Assembly (NCBI GenBank): GCA_020073565.1
Contig: JAIQEY010000057.1
Span: 1 to 33,475 of the forward strand
DNA from: Terriglobia bacterium
GTDB lineage: Bacteria; Acidobacteriota; Terriglobia; Terriglobales; Acidobacteriaceae
Length of the DNA stretch: 33,475 bases
Direction: 5' to 3'
Part shown: positions 1 through 8,485 of the stretch, in pieces
How positions within the stretch are numbered: the stretch's first letter is position 1
Layout of the letters: every line of letters starts with the position of its first letter
The notes under the pieces: generated by a model
The model's input: the letters and a program-made list of their open reading frames with translations, nothing else
What the model was told of the DNA's origin: nothing
Database searches by the model: none
Position numbers and translations under genes: made by a program

Positions 1-327
1 TACAACCAGTTGGGACTTGGGACAACGCAGCTCTACAACAAACGGGTTGTCTACAACCAGAAACGGCATGGGACATTTCCGCTCGGCAATCGAATGGTGA
101 CCTTCGAGCGCCGCATGAATGTTCCCAGGCAACTGTCTCCCGAGTTTCTGCTGGTTGATCTTGTTAATGAACTAGGCGACCTTGCTGAGGATCGGGACGC
201 CGTTCTTTCTCGTGTTCGCGAAAAGGCCAAAGAGATGGACCCGAAAAAGCTCTCGCGGGCGGTTTCGCTCTACGGCAAATACTCCACGCAGAAGAAGTTT
301 CAGGAGATGTTGCAACATGCCGCCTGA
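1..327 (+). CDS. AbiEi-like antitoxin, C-terminal part (5' end outside window)
   Basis: The reading frame is already open at base 1 and ends at TGA 325-327, so only the last 108 residues are present. The visible part has a segment resembling AbiEi/DUF6088-type proteins: GTTQLYNKRVVYNQKRHG near the window edge, then a hydrophobic helix (EFLLVDLVNEL) and a charged C-terminal tail. In AbiE systems the first gene encodes a DNA-binding antitoxin that represses its own operon and counteracts the AbiEii nucleotidyltransferase. The next gene overlaps this one by 11 bases, which is typical of such pairs. A TTG at base 10 is not a credible start because the frame continues upstream. The family call rests on the fragment plus the AbiEii neighbour, so it is moderately sure. 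Confidence 0.65.
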   Translation, partial: YNQLGLGTTQLYNKRVVYNQKRHGTFPLGNRMVTFERRMNVPRQLSPEFLLVDLVNELGDLAEDRDAVLSRVREKAKEMDPKKLSRAVSLYGKYSTQKKFQEMLQHAA

Positions 328-1267
328 CTCTTTTCTGCATGAGCGAAGCGATTTCAAGGCGCTTGTCGAGACCGTTGCCGACAACGAGAGGATCAATGAT
401 CCGGCTCTCGTGGAAAAGGACTACTGGATCATGCATGCCGTCTTTGGGCTTAAACAGCTTGGCCTAGCGTTTGAGCTCAAGGGCGGCACTTCACTTTCTA
501 AGGGTTTTGGGTTCATTCATCGGTTTTCCGAAGATATCGACATTCGCATCGAACCCTTCGATGGGCTCCAGGTCGATACAAATCCAAATCACGAAAAGCC
601 CCAGCATATCGAGTCAAGGCGACAGTTTTATGAAAAGCTGCGGGACAAGATCAAGATCCCAGGGATTACGACCGTCGAGAGGGACACGACATACGACGAC
701 GAAACCCTGAGGAACGCCGGACTCAGGTTAAGCTACGAAACCCACTTCGGATCGATCCCCAGTCTCAAGGATGGCATTCTCCTGGAAGTCGGCTTCGATC
801 AGACGACTCCGAACCGCGCGGTTACAATCTCCTCTTGGGTCGTCCAGTTCGCCGATGCTAAGAAACTTCAATACGCGGACAACCGAGCCCTCGATATCCC
901 CTGCTACAACCCCGAATACACTTTCGTGGAAAAGATCCAGGCGGTGGTTCGAAAATACGGCCAATTCAAAGTGACGGGGAAAGTCCCAACAAATTTCCTC
1001 AGACACTACTACGACATTCATCAACTTCTCGACGTGGATGCCGTGCAGAAATTCATCGGAACTCCAGAGTACTCGGAACACAAAAAGAAGCGTTTCAAGT
1101 CTCTGAACCAAAATGTCGCCGAGAGCGGAGCCTTCACCATTGAAGACGAAAATGTCCGCAAACAGTTCGAAGCGGAATATTCAAAGACGGCTCCGCTTTA
1201 CTATCGCGGCCAGATTCCTTTGGACAAACTCCTCGCCCGCATTCAGCAAGACCTCGCTCGTCTCTAG
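317..1267 (+). CDS. AbiEii/AbiGii-family nucleotidyltransferase toxin
   Basis: This is a 316-residue protein of the nucleotidyltransferase AbiEii/AbiGii toxin family. I chose ATG 317 because AGGAG lies at 302-306 and the codon overlaps the upstream stop; the frame extends further upstream only by overlapping the antitoxin gene. The diagnostic motif is KGGTSLSKGF at residues 55-64. A paired acidic motif SEDIDIRI follows, with D73 and D75 as likely metal ligands. A conserved VEKDYWI segment (32-38) precedes the motif. Known AbiEii homologues act in the cytoplasm as NTP transferases that modify tRNA acceptor ends and stop growth; the cognate antitoxin blocks the operon. Here it sits directly before a type III-like restriction-modification pair, so it may act as an abortive back-up to restriction (inference). 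Confidence 0.88.
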   Translation: MPPDSFLHERSDFKALVETVADNERINDPALVEKDYWIMHAVFGLKQLGLAFELKGGTSLSKGFGFIHRFSEDIDIRIEPFDGLQVDTNPNHEKPQHIESRRQFYEKLRDKIKIPGITTVERDTTYDDETLRNAGLRLSYETHFGSIPSLKDGILLEVGFDQTTPNRAVTISSWVVQFADAKKLQYADNRALDIPCYNPEYTFVEKIQAVVRKYGQFKVTGKVPTNFLRHYYDIHQLLDVDAVQKFIGTPEYSEHKKKRFKSLNQNVAESGAFTIEDENVRKQFEAEYSKTAPLYYRGQIPLDKLLARIQQDLARL

Positions 1268-1380
1268 CTTTTGGGATTTCGGATATTCTGAGTGCTCGGC
1301 TGGTATTTGTCATCTACCGCAAGATAGAATCCTGTGTTCACCTTCCCCGAATCAAAAACGAGAAGAGGTCAGGAATTCAG

Positions 1381-4023
1381 ATGCCCCGAAAGAAAGGCAC
1401 CGGCGGAACTCCTGCAAAGCGCCCGATTGACCGCTATGAGCACCGCGACAAGAAGCGAATTAACAACCCACCAGTCGGGTTGGTGACACCGGAAACCGAT
1501 CCGGTTGCACCCACCCACAAAACATACGACTATGTCGCTCCCGTGCCATCTGTGAAGCCTCGCCAGGAACTGGACTACGATCCGCATCTTGATCCGCAGT
1601 TAGTGTGGGCGGGGAAAAAGGAACACACCTCCTTTGAAGTACCTACAGTCTCCTTACACGTGCATGAACGGATCGATCCTCACACGATCATCGACGCCGT
1701 ACGGAAGCGTAACGGCGATGCTTTGCCTGTTCAGCCATCACTGTTCGAGACCAGAGAAGAAAATCCGCCGTTGCGCGAAGCCATTGACTTCTACCGCCAT
1801 GCTCACGGCTGGTCGAACCGCATGATCGCTGGTGATTCTCTGTTAGTAATGAATTCTCTCCTTGAAAAAGAGGGAATGGCGGGTCAGGTGCAAATGGTTT
1901 ATCTCGACCCCCCGTATGGAATTAAGTACGGGTCCAATTTCCAACCCTTCGTGAACAAACGTGATGTGCGGGACGGTAAAGACGATGACTTGACCCAGGA
2001 ACCGGAAATGATTAGAGCATTCCGCGACACCTGGGAACTAGGGATCCATTCCTATCTAACATATCTTCGTGACCGCCTGCTATTGGCTCGCGAACTCCTT
2101 ACTGAGACTGGGTCGTGTTTTATTCAAATCTCTGACCAAAACATTCACCTTGTGCGTTCGGTCATGGATGAAGTGTTCGGTATCCAGAATTCTGTTGGGC
2201 TGATTACATTTGCGAAGACTACAGGACAAACTGCCGAATTACTATCAGGGATCGCGGACTACCTTCTTTGGTACGCAAAAGACAAGAGTCGTGTCAAATA
2301 CCGGCAAATATTGAAAGAGCGTGATGCTGGGGAGGAAGGCACCTCACAATATGTGTTTGCAGAATCCCCGGACGGAAAAACGCAGAGACGCCTCAGTTTA
2401 GCGGAGCTTGGTGACCACTCTTTACTTGCTCCAGGCTGGCGCGTTTTTGCGGCCAAGGCATGCACGTCGCAGCGCCCACCCGGCTCTTTCGAGGTGCCAG
2501 TATTGGGACGTGTATTCACCCCTGGAACTGGCTACTGGAAGACGTCACTGGAAGGGTTCAAGAAGCTCGAAGCTGCGAATCGTCTGTTCCCAATCGGTTC
2601 TACGCTGATGTACAAGCGCTATTTCAATGACTTCCCGGCCTTCCCGATCTCCAATATTTGGCAAGATGTCTTGATGACCGGCTTCAGCGAACCCAAGAAG
2701 TACGTGGTCCAGACTTCTCGAAAAGTAGCGGCACGCTGTCTCCTAATGACCACTGACCCCGGAGATCTGGTTCTTGATCCCACCTGCGGATCCGGTACGA
2801 CTGCCCATGTCGCCGAACAATGGGGCCGACGCTGGATCACCTGCGATACGTCCCGCGTTGCCATCACGTTGGCCAAGCAGCGTTTGATGGCGGCAGATTT
2901 TGATTACTACGAGCTTGCTCATCCGGAAGAGGGCGTGGGTAGTGGCTTCCGTTACAGAACGATACCGCACATCATGCTCAAGTCGATTGCAAATAATCCA
3001 GAAATCCGCGAAGGTATGTCGCCTGAACTGATTGACGCAACCATCGCTCGACATGCCGAACAAGAGACTCTTACTGACCAGCCCTACGTAGAGAAGAGCC
3101 GTGTGCGCGTCACTGGGCCGTTCACAATCGAGGCAGTACCTGCACCCACAGTCAAGTCACTCGATGAGATCCAGGCTCCGCCGATGTCTGCTGACGCTTC
3201 CATAGTTCGCTCAGGACCGACTCTTCGCCACAGCGAATGGCGCGACGAATTGCTCAAAACTGGTCTTCGAGGTAAAGGCGGCCAGCACATCGATTTTTCT
3301 CGTGTCGAACCATTGGCCGGCACCCGCTGGCTCCACGCCGATGCAGAAACAAAGGGAAAAATCCCAGAACGCGTTGTTATCTCATTCGGGCCCGAACACA
3401 GCCTCTTGGAACAACGACAAGTGGAACTAGCATGGGAAGAAGCGCGAACGCTAAGTCCCAAACCCGCCATCCTCGTGTTTGCTGCATTTGAATTCGATCC
3501 CGAAGCCGCGAAAGACATTGATGGAATGACCAAAGACAAAACAGGAATGACTTTTCTGACAGCGCAAATGAATGCCGACATGCTGACAGAAGACCTGAAA
3601 AAGAAACGAGCCTCGAACCAAAGCTTCTGGCTTGTAGGACGTCCTGATATCGATTTCCGACAGATTGCCAAGGGCGATCACAAAGGCAAGTGGGAAGTAG
3701 AGGTACAGGGTTTCGACTACTACAACACGCGGACGGGCACAATCGAATCAGGCGACACGTCGAGGATTGCTATGTGGCTGCTGGATACAGACTACGACGG
3801 CCGCAGCTTATATCCCCGCCAGGTCTTTTTCCCCATGGCCTCAGAGGACGAGGGCTGGGCGAAGCTGGCCCGCAACCTAAGAGCCGAAATCGATCCCGAT
3901 TTGATCGAAGGCTACCGTAAAACCATCTCCCTTCCTTTTGAGCCGGGAGACTACAAGCGTATCGCAGTCAAACTCATCGACGACCGGGGAATTGAGAGCC
4001 TCAAAGTCGTCGAGGTGAAGTAA
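1381..4023 (+). CDS. Type III-like DNA methyltransferase (Mod subunit)
   Basis: This 880-residue protein is a site-specific DNA N6-adenine methyltransferase. The catalytic motif IV DPPY is at residues 176-179, and the SAM-binding motif I DPTCGSGT is at 466-473. This motif order (IV before I) is the beta-class order of type III Mod proteins. Roughly 290 residues lie between the two motifs and probably hold target recognition. The C-terminal 350 residues resemble those of Mod proteins paired with large Res subunits. The protein is longer than classic Mod (about 600-650 residues). The ATG follows an AGGA-type ribosome site. Its stop TAA overlaps the ATG of the Res gene as TAATG, so the two are translationally coupled. 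It should methylate host DNA to protect it from Res and supply sequence specificity to the complex. Confidence 0.93.
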   Translation: MPRKKGTGGTPAKRPIDRYEHRDKKRINNPPVGLVTPETDPVAPTHKTYDYVAPVPSVKPRQELDYDPHLDPQLVWAGKKEHTSFEVPTVSLHVHERIDPHTIIDAVRKRNGDALPVQPSLFETREENPPLREAIDFYRHAHGWSNRMIAGDSLLVMNSLLEKEGMAGQVQMVYLDPPYGIKYGSNFQPFVNKRDVRDGKDDDLTQEPEMIRAFRDTWELGIHSYLTYLRDRLLLARELLTETGSCFIQISDQNIHLVRSVMDEVFGIQNSVGLITFAKTTGQTAELLSGIADYLLWYAKDKSRVKYRQILKERDAGEEGTSQYVFAESPDGKTQRRLSLAELGDHSLLAPGWRVFAAKACTSQRPPGSFEVPVLGRVFTPGTGYWKTSLEGFKKLEAANRLFPIGSTLMYKRYFNDFPAFPISNIWQDVLMTGFSEPKKYVVQTSRKVAARCLLMTTDPGDLVLDPTCGSGTTAHVAEQWGRRWITCDTSRVAITLAKQRLMAADFDYYELAHPEEGVGSGFRYRTIPHIMLKSIANNPEIREGMSPELIDATIARHAEQETLTDQPYVEKSRVRVTGPFTIEAVPAPTVKSLDEIQAPPMSADASIVRSGPTLRHSEWRDELLKTGLRGKGGQHIDFSRVEPLAGTRWLHADAETKGKIPERVVISFGPEHSLLEQRQVELAWEEARTLSPKPAILVFAAFEFDPEAAKDIDGMTKDKTGMTFLTAQMNADMLTEDLKKKRASNQSFWLVGRPDIDFRQIAKGDHKGKWEVEVQGFDYYNTRTGTIESGDTSRIAMWLLDTDYDGRSLYPRQVFFPMASEDEGWAKLARNLRAEIDPDLIEGYRKTISLPFEPGDYKRIAVKLIDDRGIESLKVVEVK

Positions 4024-6884
4024 TGGCAACACAAGCAGCTTCGGCGACCATCGACCAGCTCATCATAACGTCGCCCTACGACGAGCCCAATGAGCATTGG
4101 AAGTATGACCGCGAAACGCGCCGATTTACCCGCGAACCGGGACGCCGTCCCGCGGGATACATCCGTGCTTCCGACGCGTCCAAGTCCTTTGATGATCCAG
4201 GTGAGCTTGTTGAGTTGCCGCTGGTGAACAAAATTCGTCCACGGGTGGATGCTTGGCGAAGCGCTGATTATCCCGGAGCGAGCGGCATCACGCGGCGCCT
4301 GCTCAAACACTGGCGAGACACCGAACAGCGAGAGCACAGCCGTCGCTTCTTTTTCTGCCAGCTCGAAGCGATCGAAACGCTCATGTGGCTTGCCGAGGCC
4401 CCAGAGTCAGATCGAGTCGGGATCAAGATCCCCGGCGATGGCGGCGAGTTTACGCGCCTATGCTCGAAAATGGCCACAGGCTCCGGTAAGACCATCCTGA
4501 TGTCCATGCTTATCGCATGGCACGTATTGAACAAAGTTACCTATCCACAAGAAAAGCGGTTTTCCAAGAACATCCTGCTGATTGCGCCCGGATTGACGGT
4601 GAGGAATCGGCTGGAGGTGCTGGTTCCGGGGAGCGCAGGAAACTACTACCAGGAGTTCCAGATTATTCCGCCGGGCTTAGAAGATAAGCTGCGTCAAGGG
4701 CAAACATGCCGTGTGCAAGTGCGCAACTGGCACAAGCTTGATTGGGACAGCGAAGAACAGATCAGCAAAAGGCGCAGCGTGGACAAACGCGGCGCACTCA
4801 GCGACGAAGCTTACGTACGCGAAGTGTTGGGGGAGATGCATTCGGCGGAAAATTTGCTGGTAATCAATGACGAGGCCCACCACGCCTGGCGCGTACCACC
4901 GAAAGTGAAAATTGCCGGACTCTCTAAAGACGAATTGAAAGAAGCGACAAAGTGGGTGGGTGGACTGGATCGCATTCACCGCGCACGCGGACTTTTGACA
5001 TGTTACGACTTGACGGCGACGCCGTTCGCACCAACGGGACGCAAGAGCGGCGAAGAGACTCTGTTTGGCTGGATCGTCAGCGACTTCGGGCTCAATGACG
5101 CGATTGAATCAGGATTGGTGAAAACGCCACGGGTTGTGGTGCGGGACGACGGCGAACTGAACAGCAAATACAAATCGAAGTTCTACCACATCTACACCGA
5201 CTTGGAAGTAAAGCCGGACCTGAATCGCAAAGTGGAACCACATACCCCGCTCCCCGATCTCGTCGGCAAGGGCTACTACTTTCTTGGGAAAGACTGGTTG
5301 GAAACGGCGAAGGCATGGAAGGAAGGAAACATCAAAACGCCGCCGGTGATGATTACCGTGGCCAACCTGACCCATACGGCCGCTCGTGTGCAGTACGCAT
5401 TCGAGCACAAGCGGATTCGCATTGAAGAGCTCTGCGATCCCGATAAAATCCTGCATATTGATTCCAAGGTACTGGACGAAGCTGAAGCTCAGGACGAGCC
5501 TGGCGAGGTTTCGGTTGATGCCGCCGCTGTCCCTGACGCAGACGAAGAAAGTGTTGAGGAAACCGGGGAAGAAAACGGCACAGCAACGAAAAAGAAGCTC
5601 ACAAAGAAGGACCGCGCAGAGTTGCTGCGCAAAACTGTAGACACGATTGGACGCGAAGGCCAACCCGGTGAACAGATCCAGAATGTCATTTCCGTCGGGA
5701 TGCTTTCAGAAGGCTGGGATGCCAAGACCGTTACGCACATCATGGGACTGCGGGCGTTCACGTCTCAACTCTTATGCGAGCAGGTTGTGGGTCGCGGCCT
5801 ACGCAGAACGTCGTATGAGGTTGACGAGGCGACCGGGCTGTTCCGCCCAGAGTACGTCAACATATTTGGTGTTCCGTTCACATTTCTTCCCCATGAAGGT
5901 AGCGCCGATGCTCCGCCGCCACCCCCCGCCACAGGCAAGACGAGAATTGAGCCCGTCACAGAGCGACGCGCACAGTATGAGATGAGCTGGCCCAACGTGA
6001 TCCGGATCGACCACGAATATCGGCCTCAGCTAACCCTGGACACCGATAAGGTGAAACGACTCGTGCTGGACGCCTACCAGACGCCGATGATCGCAGAATT
6101 GGCGCCAATGATCGACGGAAAGCCAGATTTCACCAAGTTGAAGGAGATTCATCTGGAGGAGCTGGCACGGCGGTTCCGAATGCAGCGGATCGTGTTTGAA
6201 ACGGCGAGCGAGGTTTACGATCTGATGGCTCCGACTTGGAAGGGCAGCCGGGAATACCTTCTTGCCCAACTGGTTCGGTTGGTGGAGCGCTACATTGATA
6301 CCGGAAGAGTGGTAGTCGATCCGCCGCTGTTTAATGAAGACGACAAACGGAGAAGGATCGTCATCACACTGAACATGACCCAAATTGTCCAGCACATTTG
6401 GGAAGCGATCCGGTTCGAGAATGCTCTCACACTGGAACCCGTGTTCGACACAGAGCGGCCGATCCGCTCCACGGGTGACATGCTGCCCTGGTACAGCGGC
6501 AAGGCTTGTGAGCACACCAAACGCTCACACATAAACATGTGTGTTTACGATAGCCGCTGGGAGGCCAATGAATCTCTTGAGCTCGATCGCAACAAGAATG
6601 TGCGCGCTTGGGTGAAAAACGATCACATTGGTTTTGAGATCACCTACTCGTTCAAAGGGATCATTCACAAGTTCCGGCCAGATTATCTAGTGCGGCTCAC
6701 GAACGGCAAAACCCTGATTTTGGAAGTAAAGGGTCAGGACGACCAGCAACAGCAAACGAAGCGGGAGTTCCTGTCCGAGTGGGTCAGGGCGGTCAATGGA
6801 CACGGCGGTTTCGGTGAGTGGACAGCAGATGTATCCCGGCACCCGAAGGACGTAATCGAAATCCTGGCCAAACAAAACGCTTAG
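4023..6884 (+). CDS. Type III-like restriction endonuclease (Res subunit), SF2 translocase with C-terminal nuclease
   Basis: This 953-residue protein joins a superfamily 2 helicase motor to a nuclease. Walker A is MATGSGKT at residues 150-157, the DEAH box is at 283-286, and motif VI QVVGRGLRR begins at 587. A charged, Glu-rich linker (around residues 490-535) interrupts the second RecA half. Near the C-terminus a PD-(D/E)XK signature is visible, with PD at 886-887 and EVK at 901-903. In type III systems Res hydrolyses ATP to move along DNA from unmethylated Mod recognition sites and cuts. It should act with the overlapping upstream Mod. Both catalytic centres look intact, so the gene appears functional. 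Names used for close relatives include DEAD/DEAH-box helicase and type III Res. Confidence 0.93.
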   Translation: MATQAASATIDQLIITSPYDEPNEHWKYDRETRRFTREPGRRPAGYIRASDASKSFDDPGELVELPLVNKIRPRVDAWRSADYPGASGITRRLLKHWRDTEQREHSRRFFFCQLEAIETLMWLAEAPESDRVGIKIPGDGGEFTRLCSKMATGSGKTILMSMLIAWHVLNKVTYPQEKRFSKNILLIAPGLTVRNRLEVLVPGSAGNYYQEFQIIPPGLEDKLRQGQTCRVQVRNWHKLDWDSEEQISKRRSVDKRGALSDEAYVREVLGEMHSAENLLVINDEAHHAWRVPPKVKIAGLSKDELKEATKWVGGLDRIHRARGLLTCYDLTATPFAPTGRKSGEETLFGWIVSDFGLNDAIESGLVKTPRVVVRDDGELNSKYKSKFYHIYTDLEVKPDLNRKVEPHTPLPDLVGKGYYFLGKDWLETAKAWKEGNIKTPPVMITVANLTHTAARVQYAFEHKRIRIEELCDPDKILHIDSKVLDEAEAQDEPGEVSVDAAAVPDADEESVEETGEENGTATKKKLTKKDRAELLRKTVDTIGREGQPGEQIQNVISVGMLSEGWDAKTVTHIMGLRAFTSQLLCEQVVGRGLRRTSYEVDEATGLFRPEYVNIFGVPFTFLPHEGSADAPPPPPATGKTRIEPVTERRAQYEMSWPNVIRIDHEYRPQLTLDTDKVKRLVLDAYQTPMIAELAPMIDGKPDFTKLKEIHLEELARRFRMQRIVFETASEVYDLMAPTWKGSREYLLAQLVRLVERYIDTGRVVVDPPLFNEDDKRRRIVITLNMTQIVQHIWEAIRFENALTLEPVFDTERPIRSTGDMLPWYSGKACEHTKRSHINMCVYDSRWEANESLELDRNKNVRAWVKNDHIGFEITYSFKGIIHKFRPDYLVRLTNGKTLILEVKGQDDQQQQTKREFLSEWVRAVNGHGGFGEWTADVSRHPKDVIEILAKQNA

Positions 6885-7071
6885 CTCGTTCTCAGGATCC
6901 CGTGACATGTCGGGCGCTGCCGCAGATCGGAGCTCTTCCAGACAGGTCTCGACCTACGGCCCATCAGTCACACAGCTCTTTGGAGCACCGATAGATCGGC
7001 CCGTGGCTAAGTTGCAGTGCGCCAATGCTGTGCGTGATTTCAGGTCAGGCACCCGCGTGGGCAACAGAAGG
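6885..7071 (+). other. Spacer between Res gene and integrase remnant
   Basis: No gene is recognised here. With the following recombinase fragment it forms a 383-base break in an otherwise tightly packed plus-strand cluster. An open frame starting at 6907 runs through it but carries no recognisable motif before the recombinase segment. Confidence 0.5.
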
Positions 7072-7268
7072 TCGTCTGGATCGTGCATTAAGACGAAGAT
7101 TGGGAATCACACTTTCCGTGCAACGGGCATTACCGCCTACCTGAAAACGGCGGCAAGCTCGAAATCGCCCAGCAGATTGCAGCGCATGAGTCATCGCGGA
7201 CGACCGGCCTTTACGACCGGCGCGACGATGATGTGAGTTTGGATGAGGTGGAGAGGATTTCGATTTGA
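7072..7268 (+). pseudogene. Tyrosine recombinase (integrase) C-terminal fragment, frameshifted
   Basis: The 3' tail of a phage-type integrase is readable in two frames. Frame one gives IKTKIGNHTFRATGITAYL, containing the HxxR catalytic motif (His codon 7108-7110, Arg codon 7117-7119). At the run of four A bases (7144-7147) the frame must shift. From 7143 the second frame gives a Gly-rich turn, then AAHESSRTTGLYDRRDDD with the late catalytic His and the nucleophilic Tyr (7212-7214). It ends in DEVERISI and TGA 7266-7268. One missing A explains the shift. The catalytic domain upstream of HxxR is absent, so this is a scar rather than a working enzyme. Its stop codon overlaps the ATG of the DUF6361 gene (TGATG). 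It marks an old integration or rearrangement between the type III genes and the following trio. Confidence 0.82.
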
Positions 7269-8485
7269 TGAGCGCGACTCTGACGTGGCTGGATCATGAT
7301 GCCGCAGACCGGGATCGAATGAATCGTATCCTGGCACTATTTCGCGAGCGTGATACGCGAGATGAGTTGGGCGTTGGGGTTATTCGTGATCTCCTAGCCG
7401 ACGAATTCTTTCCTGGCACAAGCACAATTCAGACTCGTCTGCGATACATGCTCTTCGTACCCTGGATTTATCAACAGCTTGAGGCTGAGGAGTGTTCATC
7501 CGCTGATGTGGCCGTCCAAGCACGTAAGCGTGAAGTGGAACTGGTCAAAGCTCTATCAGAATCCGATGACAAGGCTGGTGTGTTCGGCAAACGTGCTGGC
7601 GGTGACTTGCAAAGGTTGCCAAGCTCGGTTTACTGGGCAGGATTAGGTATATGGCAGATCCGCAAGTTCAATGGCTCTCAGGAACAGTATCAAGCCGCGA
7701 TTGACAACATCTATCAGCAGCGAAGCAATCGTCATCGAGCTGTGGATTTGGCGCGGCGTCGAGGGGAAGGTGTGGATTCCTTCGGCGGCTCATCATCTCT
7801 CACCTGGCACACTAAAATACCTGCTCCGCCTAGAGAGTTCCCGGAAACCGCAACAGTTCATCTGACCCGCGAAGAGGCGCAGTTCATTGAGGACCAGATT
7901 ATTACAACGCAGCCACAGTCTCTGTTTGCGCGGATCATCCGGCTGCCATTGCCAGATGTGGACTATCCATGGCAACACCCGTCTTTGAGTCGGTTCACGC
8001 AAGAACATCGCGAATTGCTTCACCACGCCAATCTGCTGTCACAGACGATGTATGGCGCGGCGATTCTCTACAACCTGATGCTGGCGGAGAAAAAGGCTAG
8101 CTCAGAACTTGTGAGGGCTCGCCTCGATGATGCCAAGCAATGGCTTCTATCGCTGGATCGCGGCAATCTCGACAAATGGGGACTCGATTGGGTCTCACCG
8201 CTGGCGTTCGAGCGTCAGCAGGCTATCTCGCCGCATACACTGGATTTCTGTAGGCGATGGGTGGAATTGGTTCGAGGCAGCGGTAATTCGATCATGAAGG
8301 AGAAGACAGCTCGCAATTTGATCCAGAGTCGGGAAATGAGGCTCAAGGGCGGCCGGTCGCGGTTCTCGAATCCACGGGCACTCGATCAGTGGAACGGCAG
8401 AGCAGGATTATTCCGCATGGATTACCGCTGGCCCACAGTGACAAGGTTCATTCGAGATTTGCGCGAGGGACTGGACGGAGAATGA
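7268..8485 (+). CDS. DUF6361 family protein, first gene of a helicase/PLD defence trio
   Basis: This 405-residue protein resembles the DUF6361 family, whose biochemical function I do not know. The N-terminus (LTWLDHDAADRDRMNRIL) and the segment around residues 36-66 (RDLLADEFFPGTSTIQTRLR, then YMLFVPW) are the recognisable blocks. No transmembrane segment or nuclease motif is obvious. A TTG at 7265 is an alternative start, but ATG 7268 overlaps the stop of the upstream integrase remnant. The stop TGA (8483-8485) is directly followed by the ATG of the next gene, with GGAG at 8477-8480 serving it. Family members are found next to helicases and PLD proteins in defence islands. A role as an adaptor or sensor for those two enzymes is inference. 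Confidence 0.8.
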   Translation: MSATLTWLDHDAADRDRMNRILALFRERDTRDELGVGVIRDLLADEFFPGTSTIQTRLRYMLFVPWIYQQLEAEECSSADVAVQARKREVELVKALSESDDKAGVFGKRAGGDLQRLPSSVYWAGLGIWQIRKFNGSQEQYQAAIDNIYQQRSNRHRAVDLARRRGEGVDSFGGSSSLTWHTKIPAPPREFPETATVHLTREEAQFIEDQIITTQPQSLFARIIRLPLPDVDYPWQHPSLSRFTQEHRELLHHANLLSQTMYGAAILYNLMLAEKKASSELVRARLDDAKQWLLSLDRGNLDKWGLDWVSPLAFERQQAISPHTLDFCRRWVELVRGSGNSIMKEKTARNLIQSREMRLKGGRSRFSNPRALDQWNGRAGLFRMDYRWPTVTRFIRDLREGLDGE

